Part shown: positions 50,104 to 61,391 of the stretch, piece after piece
How the letters are laid out: each line of letters opens with the position of its first letter
Numbering within the stretch: position 1 is the stretch's first letter
DNA from: Sulfuricella denitrificans
Lineage (GTDB): Bacteria; Pseudomonadota; Gammaproteobacteria; Burkholderiales; Sulfuricellaceae
Length of the DNA: 64,000 bases
Assembly: GCA_002632355.1 (NCBI GenBank)
Contig: NSJJ01000010.1
Location: 87,952 to 151,951 of the forward strand
Direction: 5' to 3'
Notes under the pieces: model-generated
Seen by the model: only the letters and a program-made list of their open reading frames with translations
Database searches by the model: none
Told to the model about the DNA's origin: nothing
Program-made: the position numbers and the translations under genes

Positions 50104-50925
50104 ATGTCTCGAAAAACCTTCCCAGCCATATTGATCGCTGCTTCACTTTCACTGCTCAGTGTGCATGCCCTTGCATCCGACCCCTCGCTTCATCAGGTAT
50201 ACCAGGCAGCACAGTCCGGCAATGACAAGGAAGCGCTGTCCATGATGGATCAGGTATTGCGAAATCATCCGAACAGCGCCAAGGCCCATTTTGTCGAAGC
50301 CGAATTGCTTGCCAGACAGGGGAGGCTCTCAAACGCCCAGGCTGAACTTGCAACTGCAGAGCGCCTCGACCCCGGCATGGCTTTCGCCAAACCGGAGGCA
50401 GTACGGGAGCTGCGTTCACGCATCGTCTCATACCAGAATAAAAACGCCACCGGCACTTCCGGCTTCACATCAGCGACAGGTTCGAACTTTCCCTGGGGAA
50501 TGATTCTCCTTGCGAGCGGGTTGATAGCACTTCTGGTCGTCATTATCCGAATGATGAGCCAGCGGACAGCTCAGGCAGTGCCGGCAACTCATGCCCAGGG
50601 TTTTGGCGGGGGTGCTGCGCCAGCGCAAGCTTGCGGTTCTGGCGGCATGAGTCCACTGGCCCCGGCAGGTGGCGGCGGCATGGGATCCGGAATACTGGGC
50701 GGCCTGGCGGCAGGGGCTGCAGCAGGTGTGGGCATGGTGGCAGGTGAAGCCCTGATGCATCGCATGCTTGACGGACATCACCCGGATAGCGGCATTGCAC
50801 CCGCTGAAAATTCCTCATGGAACAATGCCCAGCCGCAGTACGACATGGGCGGCACCGATTTCGGCGTAGCCGACAGTTCATCCTGGGACGACAGCCCGAG
50901 CAGCAGCGGGGATGACTGGAGTTAA
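50104..50925 (+). CDS. Exported TPR protein with Gly-rich membrane tail
   Basis: A 273-residue protein. A signal peptide ends after ALAS (about residue 25). Two TPR-like repeats cover about 28-100 (VYQAAQSGNDKEALSMMDQVLRNHPNSAKAHFVEAELLARQG). One membrane helix follows at about 128-150 (WGMILLASGLIALLVVII), then a Gly/Ala/Ser-rich region to the end with another hydrophobic stretch near 200. The TPR part would face the periplasm. Its partner is unknown. It is the first chromosomal gene after the element, and its base composition differs from the ICE backbone. Confidence 0.85.
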   Translation: MSRKTFPAILIAASLSLLSVHALASDPSLHQVYQAAQSGNDKEALSMMDQVLRNHPNSAKAHFVEAELLARQGRLSNAQAELATAERLDPGMAFAKPEAVRELRSRIVSYQNKNATGTSGFTSATGSNFPWGMILLASGLIALLVVIIRMMSQRTAQAVPATHAQGFGGGAAPAQACGSGGMSPLAPAGGGGMGSGILGGLAAGAAAGVGMVAGEALMHRMLDGHHPDSGIAPAENSSWNNAQPQYDMGGTDFGVADSSSWDDSPSSSGDDWS

Positions 50926-51129
50926 TCCGGCAACGAAGCCAGATTCCTGACTTCGATGCAGCAAGCACAGGCTATTGAGTCAATTACATTGCCATAGCCG
51001 TCCGGGTTGGCAGCAAACACTAACCCGCATCCCCATAAAATGTTTATCATTGGCAATGACATTTATCAGTAAAAACCGGTTTGAATCTCTCGGCTTACTC
51101 CTTGTATTGCGTTTATTGTGCCCAGTCTC

Positions 51130-52791
51130 ATGAAAATCATCTCCTTGTCATTTCCTGGCGTGGCTTCTGGCACCCTTGAACTCAAGCAGTTCCACGTCCT
51201 GGCAGCAACCTGTCTGCTGTGCCTGGCCTGGCTACTTCCCGGCCTGATCGGCCACGACCCATGGAAGCCTGACGAAGGTTACAGTTTCGGTCTCGTTTAT
51301 CACATTCTGCAAAGTGGTGACTGGGTGGTTCCCACGCTGGCAGGCGAGCCATTCATGGAAAAACCGCCGTTATATTATTTGACCGCTGCGGCTACGGCGT
51401 GGATTTTTTCTCCACTGCTGCCATTGCATGATGGCGCCAGGCTGGCAAGCGGCTTCTATATGGCGCTGACCTTCCTGTTGATCGCACTTTCCGGGCGCGA
51501 GCTTTATGGCAGGAATGCCGGGTGGATCACCGCGCTGCTGCTCGCCAGCTGCTTCGGCCTACTGGTCCGATCGCATCAGCTGATTACCGACGTTTCATTG
51601 CTGACGGGATTTGCCACAGGGCTATACGGTTTAGCGTTGAGCCTGCGGCGTCCTGTTCTTGCCGGACTGATTCTCGGAAGTGGCGTCGGCATCGGTTTTA
51701 TGTCCAAGGGAGTGATCGCACCCGGCATGCTGGGCATGATTGCGCTTGTACTGCCCCTGTTGTTCAGAGGATGGCGCACGCGAAACTATGCGCTTTGCCT
51801 CGCCATAGCACTGCTTGCCGCACTGCCGTGGCTCACGATCTGGCCGTACGCCTTGTATCAGCGCTCGCCCTCGCTATTTGCGGAATGGCTGTTTACCAAT
51901 AACTTTGGCAGGTTCTTCGGATTTGTGAGAATCGGCCCCAATGCAGATCCGGGTTTTTATTTCACCATCCTGATCTGGTATGCATGGCCGGCACTGCCGC
52001 TGGCGTTGCTGTCGTTATGGCAGCAGCGCGGCGAAGTGTTGCACAAGACATCTATCCAGCTTCCCCTGACCGCCTTCATCGTGATGCTGGCCGTGTTGAG
52101 TTTCGCTGCCGATGCACGTGAACTCTACGCCTTGCCGCTGCTGCTGCCGCTTTCGCTGCTGGCCGCAACGTCGCTCAATTCCATGAATCAGGGCGCAGTC
52201 AATGCATTTTACTGGTCCGGCGCCGTCTTGTTCACCCTACTGGCCGGGATCGTCTGGCTGGTCTGGATCGCGCTGCAATCCGGCTTTCCAGAGCATCTCA
52301 GCCAGCACCTGATGAAGATTCAGCCAGGTTTCCACAAGTCTTTCAACCTCTGGGTACTGCTCATCGCGCTTGGCTATACTTTTGGCTGGATGGCGCTGCT
52401 CAGCCGTTTGAAGCGCAAACCGCATCATGCGGTCGTGGTGTGGGCCGCCGGCATTACGCTGGTATGGGGACTGCTGATGGTTCCATTAGTTTCCTGGCTG
52501 GATATGGGGAAAAGCTACCGCTCGATGATCGCTGATCTGCGCCAGGCATTGCCGGAACCGCAACAATGCATCGCAAGTCGTTCCCTGGGTGAGGCTCAGC
52601 GCGCCATGCTCGATTATTTTGCAAGCATCATTACGCAACGGGAAGAAACCGGCCAAGGGAAAGATTGCGCCATGCTGTTAGTCCAGGGCGGCGCGCTCGA
52701 CCCGGAGCCGCCAGAAATCAGCTGCAGAAAAATATGGGAAGGCGCAAGGGACGGCGACCACAACGAACGTTTCCGCCTGTATCTGCGCTAA
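51130..52791 (+). CDS. ArnT-like (GT83/PMT) membrane glycosyltransferase
   Basis: A 553-residue polytopic glycosyltransferase of the ArnT/PMT type with about twelve membrane helices. The catalytic first loop GHDPWKPDEGY (near 42-52) carries the aspartate and glutamate expected for lipid-linked sugar transfer. EPFMEKPPLYYL (near 74-85) is the second family motif, which is also clear. It adds a sugar from a polyprenyl carrier to lipid A or another acceptor in the periplasm. A GTG 12 bases upstream is a possible start. The substrate cannot be told from sequence. Confidence 0.88.
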   Translation: MKIISLSFPGVASGTLELKQFHVLAATCLLCLAWLLPGLIGHDPWKPDEGYSFGLVYHILQSGDWVVPTLAGEPFMEKPPLYYLTAAATAWIFSPLLPLHDGARLASGFYMALTFLLIALSGRELYGRNAGWITALLLASCFGLLVRSHQLITDVSLLTGFATGLYGLALSLRRPVLAGLILGSGVGIGFMSKGVIAPGMLGMIALVLPLLFRGWRTRNYALCLAIALLAALPWLTIWPYALYQRSPSLFAEWLFTNNFGRFFGFVRIGPNADPGFYFTILIWYAWPALPLALLSLWQQRGEVLHKTSIQLPLTAFIVMLAVLSFAADARELYALPLLLPLSLLAATSLNSMNQGAVNAFYWSGAVLFTLLAGIVWLVWIALQSGFPEHLSQHLMKIQPGFHKSFNLWVLLIALGYTFGWMALLSRLKRKPHHAVVVWAAGITLVWGLLMVPLVSWLDMGKSYRSMIADLRQALPEPQQCIASRSLGEAQRAMLDYFASIITQREETGQGKDCAMLLVQGGALDPEPPEISCRKIWEGARDGDHNERFRLYLR

Positions 52792-52890
52792 CGTCCGCGA
52801 AACACACTGAAGAAGGCGAGGTAAACGGAAATGGATGCCATCAACCCCTAAATGCCATTACCGTGGGCAAAATTGCGCAGACTCTCAATA

Positions 52891-54591
52891 TCAACTACCG
52901 ACATCGTAATACACCCGCACTTCGTTTCCAGTTTCAGAGTACTGCATATCAAGCCCCAGTTGCTGCACAAGTGCGACGCCGCGCCCATACAATTGTCCTG
53001 CATCGTTCATGCGGTGGGGTAGGCGCGTCTTGTCGAATCCGTCGCCGCTGTCGAGCACTTTTATCTTCAGAACATCCCGGCCGTTTCGCCCGGTCTCTTC
53101 GATATCTATCTGGATATACCCATTATCCAGCGCTTCCAGACGCTGCCTGCGTTCTTCGAGGTAGCGGCTGAATCCGTCCGGCAGGGTTTTCAGTGACGAA
53201 TCCAGGCGCAGCAGGCCGTGATCCAGCGCATTCCCTACCAGTTCCGCAAGTATCATGAAAATGTGCCCTGAATGGTCCCGAAGCCCATCGATTTTTTCAA
53301 CCAGTCCCGTCAGGGTCGGCACCACATCGAGGTACTTCAGATCATGGGCATCGAAACGGAAAGACATGCGCAAACCCGTGCGCCTGCTTTCCCCATGCGA
53401 GACCGGCAGCGCTGCGGGCTCCATGCCACCCGGCTGGCGCACAGTCACCATCATCAGCGAAATATCATCAGCCGCCACTGCATCGCCGCGATGCGACCCG
53501 ATCGCCTGCAACAAGGCGTCGAAGCGCCCATCGCCTGCAGTCTCCTGCAAAAACTCATACGGTCGCTCGATGCCGAATGATTCACCCTTCTCGCTTTCCT
53601 GCTCGATCAGGCCATCCGACCAGAGAAAAAGCTGGCAGGCATCTTTGTAGGAATACACCTCAGTCTCGCTGCAAAACGCCTCCGGGGACAAAATGCCCAG
53701 CGGCAGGTATTTTGAAGCCCAGCGCTTGAGAATTTCACTGTTGGCTCCGACCAGGCAGGGAGGCGGATTGCCACCATTCCAGACTTCGATTACCCCTGTC
53801 CAGGGATTGATCGAAGCCAGCGTGACGGCGGCAAAGCGTCCGCGCGGTGACATATCATGCAGGCGACTGTTCATGGCTTCGGCGATGCGCCCGATGCCGT
53901 AACCCAGTTCGGTCATGGCATAAAAAGTATCGAACAGCGGCAGGGATGTAATCGCGGCAGGCAGGCCGTGCCCCATGCCATCGCTCAGCATCACATGGCG
54001 CGACTGGCCGGGCGTCTGCGCTGCAGCCAGCAGGTCGCCGCTGAAATGCCAGGCCGGCGTGATGCTGTAACGCACTTCGGGGTCGAGCAACCCCGGCCGG
54101 TTGATCATGTACTCCATCAGCCATGCCCCGATTCGGCGTTCTTCCTCGGCCTGCTGATAATAGGCATCAAGTTCTTCCGAACGCTGTGTGATTTCGCGCT
54201 GTAAGCGGACGATACGCTCGAAAACCCGCACCTTGGCCTGAAAGATATTCAATGACAACGGCTTGAGCAGATAGTCGTCTGCCCCGGCATTCAGGCCGGC
54301 AACGATTTCGTCTTCCTGTCCGCATGCCGTCACCATGATAATCGGCACCCAGCGCCCGGCAGCCGCCGTGCGGATGCGCCGCGTCGCTTCCAGCCCACCG
54401 ATGCCCGGCATCATCACATCCATCAGGATCATGTCTGGCGGATCGGACTGAAACATCTCCAGCGCCTGCTCTCCTGAAGAGGCAGAAACCGGAACATGGC
54501 CCATACGCTGGATAACATGACTAATGAACTGGAGGTTCGTAGGCGTGTCGTCAACCACCAGAATGCGCAGGGAGCAGGGCAGCAGATTCAT
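52891..54591 (-). CDS. HsbR-like response regulator: REC, PP2C phosphatase and anti-sigma kinase domains
   Basis: A 566-residue protein in three parts. The receiver covers 1-125, with the phospho-acceptor aspartate in MILMDVMMPG (near 57). The SpoIIE/PP2C-type phosphatase covers about 180-385, with SDGMGHGLPAA and WSDGLIEQ metal sites. The HATPase of anti-sigma type covers about 420-560, with ILAELVGNALDHG. It can both dephosphorylate and phosphorylate a STAS partner, as HsbR does with HsbA in Pseudomonas. The partner gene lies directly upstream with an ATGA overlap. Confidence 0.92.
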   Translation of the reverse strand: MNLLPCSLRILVVDDTPTNLQFISHVIQRMGHVPVSASSGEQALEMFQSDPPDMILMDVMMPGIGGLEATRRIRTAAAGRWVPIIMVTACGQEDEIVAGLNAGADDYLLKPLSLNIFQAKVRVFERIVRLQREITQRSEELDAYYQQAEEERRIGAWLMEYMINRPGLLDPEVRYSITPAWHFSGDLLAAAQTPGQSRHVMLSDGMGHGLPAAITSLPLFDTFYAMTELGYGIGRIAEAMNSRLHDMSPRGRFAAVTLASINPWTGVIEVWNGGNPPPCLVGANSEILKRWASKYLPLGILSPEAFCSETEVYSYKDACQLFLWSDGLIEQESEKGESFGIERPYEFLQETAGDGRFDALLQAIGSHRGDAVAADDISLMMVTVRQPGGMEPAALPVSHGESRRTGLRMSFRFDAHDLKYLDVVPTLTGLVEKIDGLRDHSGHIFMILAELVGNALDHGLLRLDSSLKTLPDGFSRYLEERRQRLEALDNGYIQIDIEETGRNGRDVLKIKVLDSGDGFDKTRLPHRMNDAGQLYGRGVALVQQLGLDMQYSETGNEVRVYYDVGS

Positions 54592-54893
54592 TGAATCGTA
54601 AACAGGCGGTGGAAATTACCCAGTTCAAGCGCCTGATATACCGCACCCTTGCAATTGACCAGCAACACGGTCTTGGAAACACTCGTAGCGCGTTCCTTGA
54701 GTAACAGCAACATGCCCAGCGCAGAGCTGTCGATATACTTCACGTTCTCGAAATCCACCGCAAACTGGCCGATGCTGCCATCAGACATTATCTGATCGGC
54801 ATGCTGATTAAAATCCTGATAGGAATTGAAATCGAAGCGGCCATTCAATACCAGCCGTGCGGTGTTGCCAACCTTCTGAATTTCAATATTCAT
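54588..54893 (-). CDS. STAS-domain anti-anti-sigma factor (HsbA-like)
   Basis: A 101-residue STAS protein. The switch serine lies in the usual place, VKYIDSSALGMLLLL (near 54-60). ATG 54893 is chosen because AAGGAGAA lies just upstream; an earlier ATG eight codons before lacks one. It should be switched by phosphorylation by the REC-PP2C-kinase protein encoded next and free or hold an anti-sigma factor, or control a diguanylate cyclase, as HsbA does. Confidence 0.93.
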   Translation of the reverse strand: MNIEIQKVGNTARLVLNGRFDFNSYQDFNQHADQIMSDGSIGQFAVDFENVKYIDSSALGMLLLLKERATSVSKTVLLVNCKGAVYQALELGNFHRLFTIQ

Positions 54894-54961
54894 ATATTCT
54901 CCTTGATAGTAATACAAACTGCTTTGACAAATGCTGCGATAAACCTTTCACTTTCCCTGGA

Positions 54962-57916
54962 CTAGCCTGGCACCTGCGCCAATGTTTTGGCCACGTCACA
55001 GTCGATGCCTTCCTCAACAGACGGCAACTCAACCCAGAACACGCTGCCTTCTCCCTTGCTGCTTTCCATATCAATCGTCCCCCCCATCAGTTCAACAAGA
55101 CGCTTGCAGAGTGCAAGCCCGATACCCATACCAGGAATATTCGTTTCATCCATCCCCAGCCGGCTGAACGACTGAAACAGCTCGCCTTGCCTGTCCGCAG
55201 GAATGCCGATACCAGTATCCCTGACGGAAAGCCGCATTCGTCCCGCCGACATCCACAGACACTCGACATACAGGCGGCCACCTTCCCGGTTATATTTCAC
55301 CGCATTGGAAAGCAGGTTGAGCATGACCTGCTTCAAGCGCCTGGCATCTGCTCGCACCGCGCACGTCTGGCATCGGTCGAAGCAATTGATAACTTCTACA
55401 TTTTTTTCCCGCGCCGGTTTTTCGATCAGCTCCAGGCATTCATGTACCAGGGGAGCGACCATCACGTTTTCGAACGTAAGCTCCAGACGCCCCGCCTCAA
55501 TACGCGACATATCCAGCATGTCATCCATCAGGTCACGCAAATACCAGCCCGAGCGCAGGATTTGCCTGAGGCTGTCGCGCTGGAACGCATTGAGAACCAG
55601 GTCCGGTTCGGATTCCAGCACCTGGGCAAACCCCAGAATGCCGTGCAAGGGCGTTCGCAGTTCATGGCTGACCTGGGACAAAAACTCTGATTTTGCCTTG
55701 CTGGCCTTTTCTGCCGCCTCCTTGGCATACTGCAATCTGTCTTGCATCGCCATCTGTTCTGACATGTCCGTGATCGATGCCACGAAATGGGTCAACGCCC
55801 CAGACTCGTTCCGCACTGGGGAAATGTGGATATCGCACCACACATGACGTCCATGAGCGGATGCCGCCAGTAACAACCTTTGCCAGCTCGTCCCTGCACT
55901 TACCGCATCGCGCAATGACTGCCATTCCGGCTCGCTACCAGACACTTCATCCAGCACTGGCCAGGGTAGGCCAAGCAGCATCATGGGCGGCAATTCAACC
56001 AGGCTGGCAAAAGCCGGGTTGGCATACTCGATGACCAGATCACTGCGCCGAAAAATGGCAATCCCGCTGGCATCAGCCTCCAGCGCGCGATCATGCAGAT
56101 GCAGCATATCATCCATCTGCTTGCGCTCCGACACATCACGCAGGGAAACCTGGATGCTGGTCAGGCTACCCGACATATTTCGCATCGGCGAGGCAACCGC
56201 CTCAGCCCAGATATACCCGCCGTTCTTGCGGCGCAACTGGAAATAATCGCACCGCCCGGTCTGGCCCAGCAGCACAGGAATATGCAACTGGCTACGCACC
56301 ATTTCCGCATCATCAGGATGTACGATGGAATAAGCATCCTTTTCGACCATTTCATCCGGCGCATAACCCAGAACCCGCGTGCATGAAGGACTGATATACA
56401 TGATCTTTCCATCCAGATCATGAAGCGAAATCACATCCTGCGCATTTTCCGCAAGCAGGCGGAAACGTTCTTCACTGCGCTGCAGGGATTCGCTTAATGC
56501 CAGGGAGTGGGTGATATCTGTGCGGATCGAAAAATACTGTCGCGGCAATCCGTTATCATCGAAAAAAGGGACGATCGTCGAGGCAACCCAGTACAGGTCA
56601 CCGTTCTTGTTACGATTGCGGATATCCCCGTGCCACACGCGCCCCTGCGTGATGGTTTCCCACATCTCCTCGAAGAAACCAGGCGGGTGGTAGCCGGAAT
56701 TGACAATACGGTGATTCCGGCCGATCAGTTCCTCGTGCGAATACTGGCTGATCTCGCAGAACTTGTCATTGACCAGAACGATATTGCCCGCCACATCCGT
56801 CACACTGACGATAGCGTGCTTGTCAATCGCCAGCAGAAGCTCTTCCAGAAGTTTTTCCTGCTGCTGTAAATCATCCGCCATCTCATCCACAGACCGGGCG
56901 AGGTCGCCGAACTCGCCCCGAAGACGATGCAAGCCGCTGCGCGCTGAATGATCGCCTGCGCCGAAGCGGCGGAGCGTCTTCATCAGGATATCAACCGGCC
57001 TGGAAACCAGCCAGCTTCCTGCGAACCACGCAATCAGCAGCAACGCCAGGACAGCAAGGACGATACCCAATGCAATGACCTCTATTTGACTGCGCAACTG
57101 GGCAAAGGCGGCCTTTTCCGGAATTCCTACCGCCAGGAAAACCTTGCCTTTTTTTGATGTCAGCGTATCAAAAGAGTAAAGTCGCCGAACCGAGTCAGGT
57201 CCATTCGCCTCGAAAAATTCCGGTTTTTCCAGCGCCATGATTTTCCGGAACAGCGGTTCGTGCGGCATGCGCTTTCCCAGCAATCTTTGCTGATCGGGCT
57301 GGCGTTGCAATATCAAGCCTTCTTCATCGAACATCACTTGGACAGATTGTTCCGGCAGCCATGACTGCGTATCCAGACGGCTGATGTTTGACAGTTCAAG
57401 CACAGCATATATCGCCCCCTGCATGCGGCCCGACAGATCCTCGACGGGCAATACAATCACCGCTTCTGTCTTTCCTGCCATGCCCAGACGGTATTCCGCA
57501 ACAATAAATGCCTTGTCTTTCATCGCCAGGGGAAACCAGGGGCTATCCTCGAACCCCGTATCCCCCGGCTCGGATGCGCCGCTGCACAACAGCCTGCCTT
57601 TCATATCTACCACGCCTATACTTGCATAGTCGGCGTGTTGCCCCAGCACCCCGGCAATCGCATGGCAATAATCTCCATTGTGGTCGCGGATATCGGGAAT
57701 ACTGGCCAGCGTGATCAGCAGGTGGCGTGCATCCTCGATCTGATTTGCATATCCAGCTACCGTCAGCCGCGCCAGCGAACTCGCGTTTTCATAAGCCTTG
57801 TCGGCGGCAAAACGGTAGTAGTAAAACCCGAGCGTTGCTGTCAGGATGCTCACGGGCAATGCCCCCAGCACGACCAGCAGCAGCAGGCGGGCACGCAGCG
57901 TTGAAAACCGGCTCAT
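54962..57916 (-). CDS. Sensor histidine kinase with Cache, HAMP and three PAS domains
   Basis: A 984-residue membrane kinase. One membrane helix (about 10-30), a periplasmic dCache-like sensor (about 35-270), a second helix (about 277-300) and HAMP (to about 355) are followed by three PAS domains (about 365-480, 490-610 and 615-735). The HisKA follows, with FLSQVSHELRTPLHG (near 757), and the HATPase, with NLLSNAVKYNREGG and GIGIPADRQG. No receiver is fused. It is the likely input to the REC-phosphatase protein encoded 70 bp downstream, with the STAS gene between them. Confidence 0.93.
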   Translation of the reverse strand: MSRFSTLRARLLLLVVLGALPVSILTATLGFYYYRFAADKAYENASSLARLTVAGYANQIEDARHLLITLASIPDIRDHNGDYCHAIAGVLGQHADYASIGVVDMKGRLLCSGASEPGDTGFEDSPWFPLAMKDKAFIVAEYRLGMAGKTEAVIVLPVEDLSGRMQGAIYAVLELSNISRLDTQSWLPEQSVQVMFDEEGLILQRQPDQQRLLGKRMPHEPLFRKIMALEKPEFFEANGPDSVRRLYSFDTLTSKKGKVFLAVGIPEKAAFAQLRSQIEVIALGIVLAVLALLLIAWFAGSWLVSRPVDILMKTLRRFGAGDHSARSGLHRLRGEFGDLARSVDEMADDLQQQEKLLEELLLAIDKHAIVSVTDVAGNIVLVNDKFCEISQYSHEELIGRNHRIVNSGYHPPGFFEEMWETITQGRVWHGDIRNRNKNGDLYWVASTIVPFFDDNGLPRQYFSIRTDITHSLALSESLQRSEERFRLLAENAQDVISLHDLDGKIMYISPSCTRVLGYAPDEMVEKDAYSIVHPDDAEMVRSQLHIPVLLGQTGRCDYFQLRRKNGGYIWAEAVASPMRNMSGSLTSIQVSLRDVSERKQMDDMLHLHDRALEADASGIAIFRRSDLVIEYANPAFASLVELPPMMLLGLPWPVLDEVSGSEPEWQSLRDAVSAGTSWQRLLLAASAHGRHVWCDIHISPVRNESGALTHFVASITDMSEQMAMQDRLQYAKEAAEKASKAKSEFLSQVSHELRTPLHGILGFAQVLESEPDLVLNAFQRDSLRQILRSGWYLRDLMDDMLDMSRIEAGRLELTFENVMVAPLVHECLELIEKPAREKNVEVINCFDRCQTCAVRADARRLKQVMLNLLSNAVKYNREGGRLYVECLWMSAGRMRLSVRDTGIGIPADRQGELFQSFSRLGMDETNIPGMGIGLALCKRLVELMGGTIDMESSKGEGSVFWVELPSVEEGIDCDVAKTLAQVPG

Positions 57917-57944
57917 TTAGCTTCTGCTTTCATTTTGCAACCGT

Positions 57945-60900
57945 TCATTGCACGCGTCTTTCGCAATCCAGAACGCGGCAGCAGGAGCCGGGATGCGGCA
58001 GTGGAACCGCATGGCCCGGCCGGAAAACTCCCTGTGAATGGTGCAGGAATGCCGCCTGAATGGTTTCATTCAGTTCGTCGTCGTTCCAGGGCTTGCGCAC
58101 GATGCCGTGCGCAACGCCGCTTCCCAAAGCAGAATCGAAGAGATGGGCGTTGCTGTCGCCCGAGAGGATGATGCGTATGCTTTCCGGGAAAGTCCGGCTG
58201 ACGCGGCTGAGGAAATCCATCCCGGACATGCCCGGCAGATGATGGTCACACAAAATCACCTGCGCGCCATGGGTGGCCAGCGCCTCCATCGCCTCCTTGG
58301 CGCTGCCAGCGTTCAGAATGCGATAACGATCGTCATCCCTGAGCGAACGGCTTAGTGCGTGTCTTGCCGCTTCCTCGTCATCCACGATCAGCAGCCTGGG
58401 CTCGCTGCGCTCGCGCCCGAATCCTGATACATCCAGCCTGCGCCCTTCGCGCAGAAGCTGTTCTGCCTCATCCTGCGGCAGTGGCCTGCTGAAATAATAG
58501 CCCTGCAATTCATTGCAGCCCACATAGTGCAAAAAAGCGACCTGAGCGACGGTTTCCGCACCTTCCGCGATCACCGACAGGCCGAGGCTGTGCGCCATGT
58601 TCACGATGGTGCGCACAATAGCGGCGTCGTCCGGGTTGGTGGTCGCATCGCTGACGAAGGATCGGTCCACCTTGAGCACGTCGATGGGAAACAGCTTGAG
58701 ATAGGACAAGGAGGAATAGCCGGTACCGAAATCGTCTACCGACAGCGTCACCCCCAGATCCTTGAGCACCTTCAGGGTCGCGATGGCCGCTTCGGTGTCG
58801 TGCATCACCGTGCTCTCGGTGATTTCCAGTTCCAGCAGTTCCGGGGCCAGCCGCGACTCCACCAGCACCCGCGCCACCCTCGGCACCAGTGAGGGGTCAC
58901 GGAACTGACGCGCCGACAGGTTGACCGCCATGCGCACCGGAGGCAAACCCGCATCCTGCCAGGCGCGGGCCTGCCGGCAGGCCGTTTCCAGCACCCAGTT
59001 GCCGATCGGCACGATGAGTCCGGAATCTTCCGCCACGCCGATAAAGCGGCCCGGCATGACCATCCCCTCGCGCGGATGGTTCCAGCGCACCAGCGCTTCC
59101 ATGCCGACCACGGCACCGCTGACCAGGCTGACCTGGGGCTGGAAATGCAGCGCCAGTTCGTTGCGCTCGACAGCCAGGCGCAAGTCTTGTTCCAACTCGA
59201 CCCGCGCACGCATGCGCGCATCCATATCCGCCGTAAAGAAGCAAAAGGTATTGCGGCCTTCTTCCTTGGCACGATACATGGCAATATCGGCGCGGCTCAG
59301 CAATGTTTCAGCATCTTCGCCATCGGCAGGATAGACCGAGATGCCGAGACTGGCGCTCACATGGACTTCGCGTTCACCCACCAGAAAAGGAAAAGACAGC
59401 GCAGCAAGGATTTTCTCCGCCACCGTTGCAACCTCCTGGGTCCGATGAATATCCGGCAGCAGCAGGATGAATTCATCCCCACCCTGGCGTCCGACGGTAT
59501 CCAGGCCACGCATCGTGGCCGCGAGGCGCGCGCTGACGTGCTGCAACAGCTCATCTCCGGCAGCATGACCCAGAGTATCGTTGACGTTTTTGAAATGATC
59601 GACATCCAGATAAACGACCGCAAGCTGATTGCCGTTACGCAAAGCCTGTTGAATAGCCTGCTGCAGACGGTCCAGTACCAGGACACGATTCGGCAATTCC
59701 GTCAGGGAGTCATGCGTCGCCTGGTGGCGCAACTGGATCTCATGGCCCTTGCGCTCGGAGATGTCGCGGGCGATCATCAGCACCGACACGATCTGGTTTT
59801 CCATATCCCGTTCCGGCACGGCACGCGAATGAAAGTAGCGCTGGCCACACTCAGGCAGGTCGATCAGCCATTCGGCCACAGACTCCTGTCCGCTGGCAAA
59901 CACATCCTCTACAACTTGCTGCCACGCCTTGCCCAGGCCGGCTTCAAATCCCAGTTCATCCCAGGTTTTTCCCAGAACCTCGTAATGCCCCAGGCCAACG
60001 AAGGGTTCGATCGCCGGATTTGCATAAAGGAAGCGCAGTTCCCGGTCGAAGCGCACGATCACATCCGGTGCGTTGTCCACCAGCGCCTGGAATTCCTGCG
60101 AATGGCGCTGCAATAGGGCTTCGATTTCCCTGGTTGCGCTGATATCCCGCACCACTGCGACGATCTTTTGCTGCTCTTCGCTCAACAAAGGCGACAGGCT
60201 GATGGCCACCGGGATGACCACCCCATCCTTGCGCCGGGCGGACAGATCTCGCCGCGTACCCATGGGCTGCTGCACCGGGTTCTCTGCGTAGGCTGCGCGG
60301 TACAGCACATGGCTGGCGTGAACGTCTTCCGGCAGCAGCATCTCCACCAGCGAACCCAGCATCTCCTCCTGATTGTAGCCGAAGATTCTTTCCGCCATGG
60401 CATTCGCGAGACAGATTCGACCCGCTTCATCGAGGAGGAAAACCGCATCCGGAGCAGACTCGAACATCATGCGAAAACGCGCCTCGCTTTCACGCACGGT
60501 TTTTTCCGACGCTGCCAGTTCCCGGTAAGGCTGTTTCACCGCCACCACGAAGATGCCGCGATACAGCAAGGCATAGGCCACGAATTTGGAAAGATGGCCG
60601 AGCAGGTGGTTCAGTTCATTGACCTGCAGGTAAAGCGTAAATAGCAGTTCGCTCGCCATCATCACCACGAGCGCGGAGAACACCCATTGCGCGCCATAGG
60701 ATAGCTGCCTGTCATGGCGGCCAAGAACGATCAAAGCCGCTGCGCCATGCAGGGCAATGATGAAATACTCCGCGCCGATCTTGAACGGCGTCAGTCCTTG
60801 TCCGGCGACGAAGGTATCCGGCAGCCAGTCCGGATGCACCAGCACCAGCCAGTAGATGAGTCCCGTCCAGCACAGGGCCAGCGCAAGCGCCATGTAACGC

Positions 60901-61391
60901 CATGCCCGATCAGCGCGACCGGGTGGCAGCGCTACCGCTGCAAGTAACGCCGCGCCGGCGGTAAAACGTGCGGCCAGCCAGAAATCGATGCCCTTTTCCA
61001 CACCGGAGGGCGTGACGAAAACCGGCATGCCGGGAAAGGACAGGAGGTGCCCGAGATCCAGCAACCCCACCGCGAGAAAAGAAGAGGACAGAACCATAAG
61101 AAACAACGAGCCGCGCTCGCCGGCAGCATGCCAGCCCACCCCGAAAATCATGGCCGCCACAGCCACCGCGACTGCTTCCACCGCGACATGAAAGGTCAGG
61201 TAATCTTCTGAAGGCAGATGCGCGTTGCTGAAATAGCCGATTTCCGCCAGCCACGGCAGGGCCAGCAGGATGAGGCTGGTGGCCAAAACTGCAATCGACA
61301 GTCCCGCCATGAATTCCTGCCGCGCCGTCGCCAGGCCCACATGGCCCGGCATGACGCAAGGCAAGCTTGAAGGGTTTGCGCGCTCAGGCAT
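57945..61391 (-). CDS. MASE3-PAS-PAS-GGDEF-EAL-REC c-di-GMP protein
   Basis: A 1148-residue protein. A MASE3-type membrane sensor with seven or eight helices spans 25-275; PAS domains follow at about 290-410 and 420-540. GGDEF covers about 560-720, with an intact GGDEF motif and an RGLD inhibitory site five residues before it. EAL covers about 735-985, with [22 protein letters not shown] and EGAET, so both activities look intact. A receiver (about 1000-1125) is at the C-terminus, with its acceptor aspartate in [12 protein letters not shown] receiver at this end is uncommon and could tie c-di-GMP turnover to the chemotaxis genes. It overlaps cheB by 8 bases. Confidence 0.93.
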   Translation of the reverse strand: MPERANPSSLPCVMPGHVGLATARQEFMAGLSIAVLATSLILLALPWLAEIGYFSNAHLPSEDYLTFHVAVEAVAVAVAAMIFGVGWHAAGERGSLFLMVLSSSFLAVGLLDLGHLLSFPGMPVFVTPSGVEKGIDFWLAARFTAGAALLAAVALPPGRADRAWRYMALALALCWTGLIYWLVLVHPDWLPDTFVAGQGLTPFKIGAEYFIIALHGAAALIVLGRHDRQLSYGAQWVFSALVVMMASELLFTLYLQVNELNHLLGHLSKFVAYALLYRGIFVVAVKQPYRELAASEKTVRESEARFRMMFESAPDAVFLLDEAGRICLANAMAERIFGYNQEEMLGSLVEMLLPEDVHASHVLYRAAYAENPVQQPMGTRRDLSARRKDGVVIPVAISLSPLLSEEQQKIVAVVRDISATREIEALLQRHSQEFQALVDNAPDVIVRFDRELRFLYANPAIEPFVGLGHYEVLGKTWDELGFEAGLGKAWQQVVEDVFASGQESVAEWLIDLPECGQRYFHSRAVPERDMENQIVSVLMIARDISERKGHEIQLRHQATHDSLTELPNRVLVLDRLQQAIQQALRNGNQLAVVYLDVDHFKNVNDTLGHAAGDELLQHVSARLAATMRGLDTVGRQGGDEFILLLPDIHRTQEVATVAEKILAALSFPFLVGEREVHVSASLGISVYPADGEDAETLLSRADIAMYRAKEEGRNTFCFFTADMDARMRARVELEQDLRLAVERNELALHFQPQVSLVSGAVVGMEALVRWNHPREGMVMPGRFIGVAEDSGLIVPIGNWVLETACRQARAWQDAGLPPVRMAVNLSARQFRDPSLVPRVARVLVESRLAPELLELEITESTVMHDTEAAIATLKVLKDLGVTLSVDDFGTGYSSLSYLKLFPIDVLKVDRSFVSDATTNPDDAAIVRTIVNMAHSLGLSVIAEGAETVAQVAFLHYVGCNELQGYYFSRPLPQDEAEQLLREGRRLDVSGFGRERSEPRLLIVDDEEAARHALSRSLRDDDRYRILNAGSAKEAMEALATHGAQVILCDHHLPGMSGMDFLSRVSRTFPESIRIILSGDSNAHLFDSALGSGVAHGIVRKPWNDDELNETIQAAFLHHSQGVFRPGHAVPLPHPGSCCRVLDCERRVQ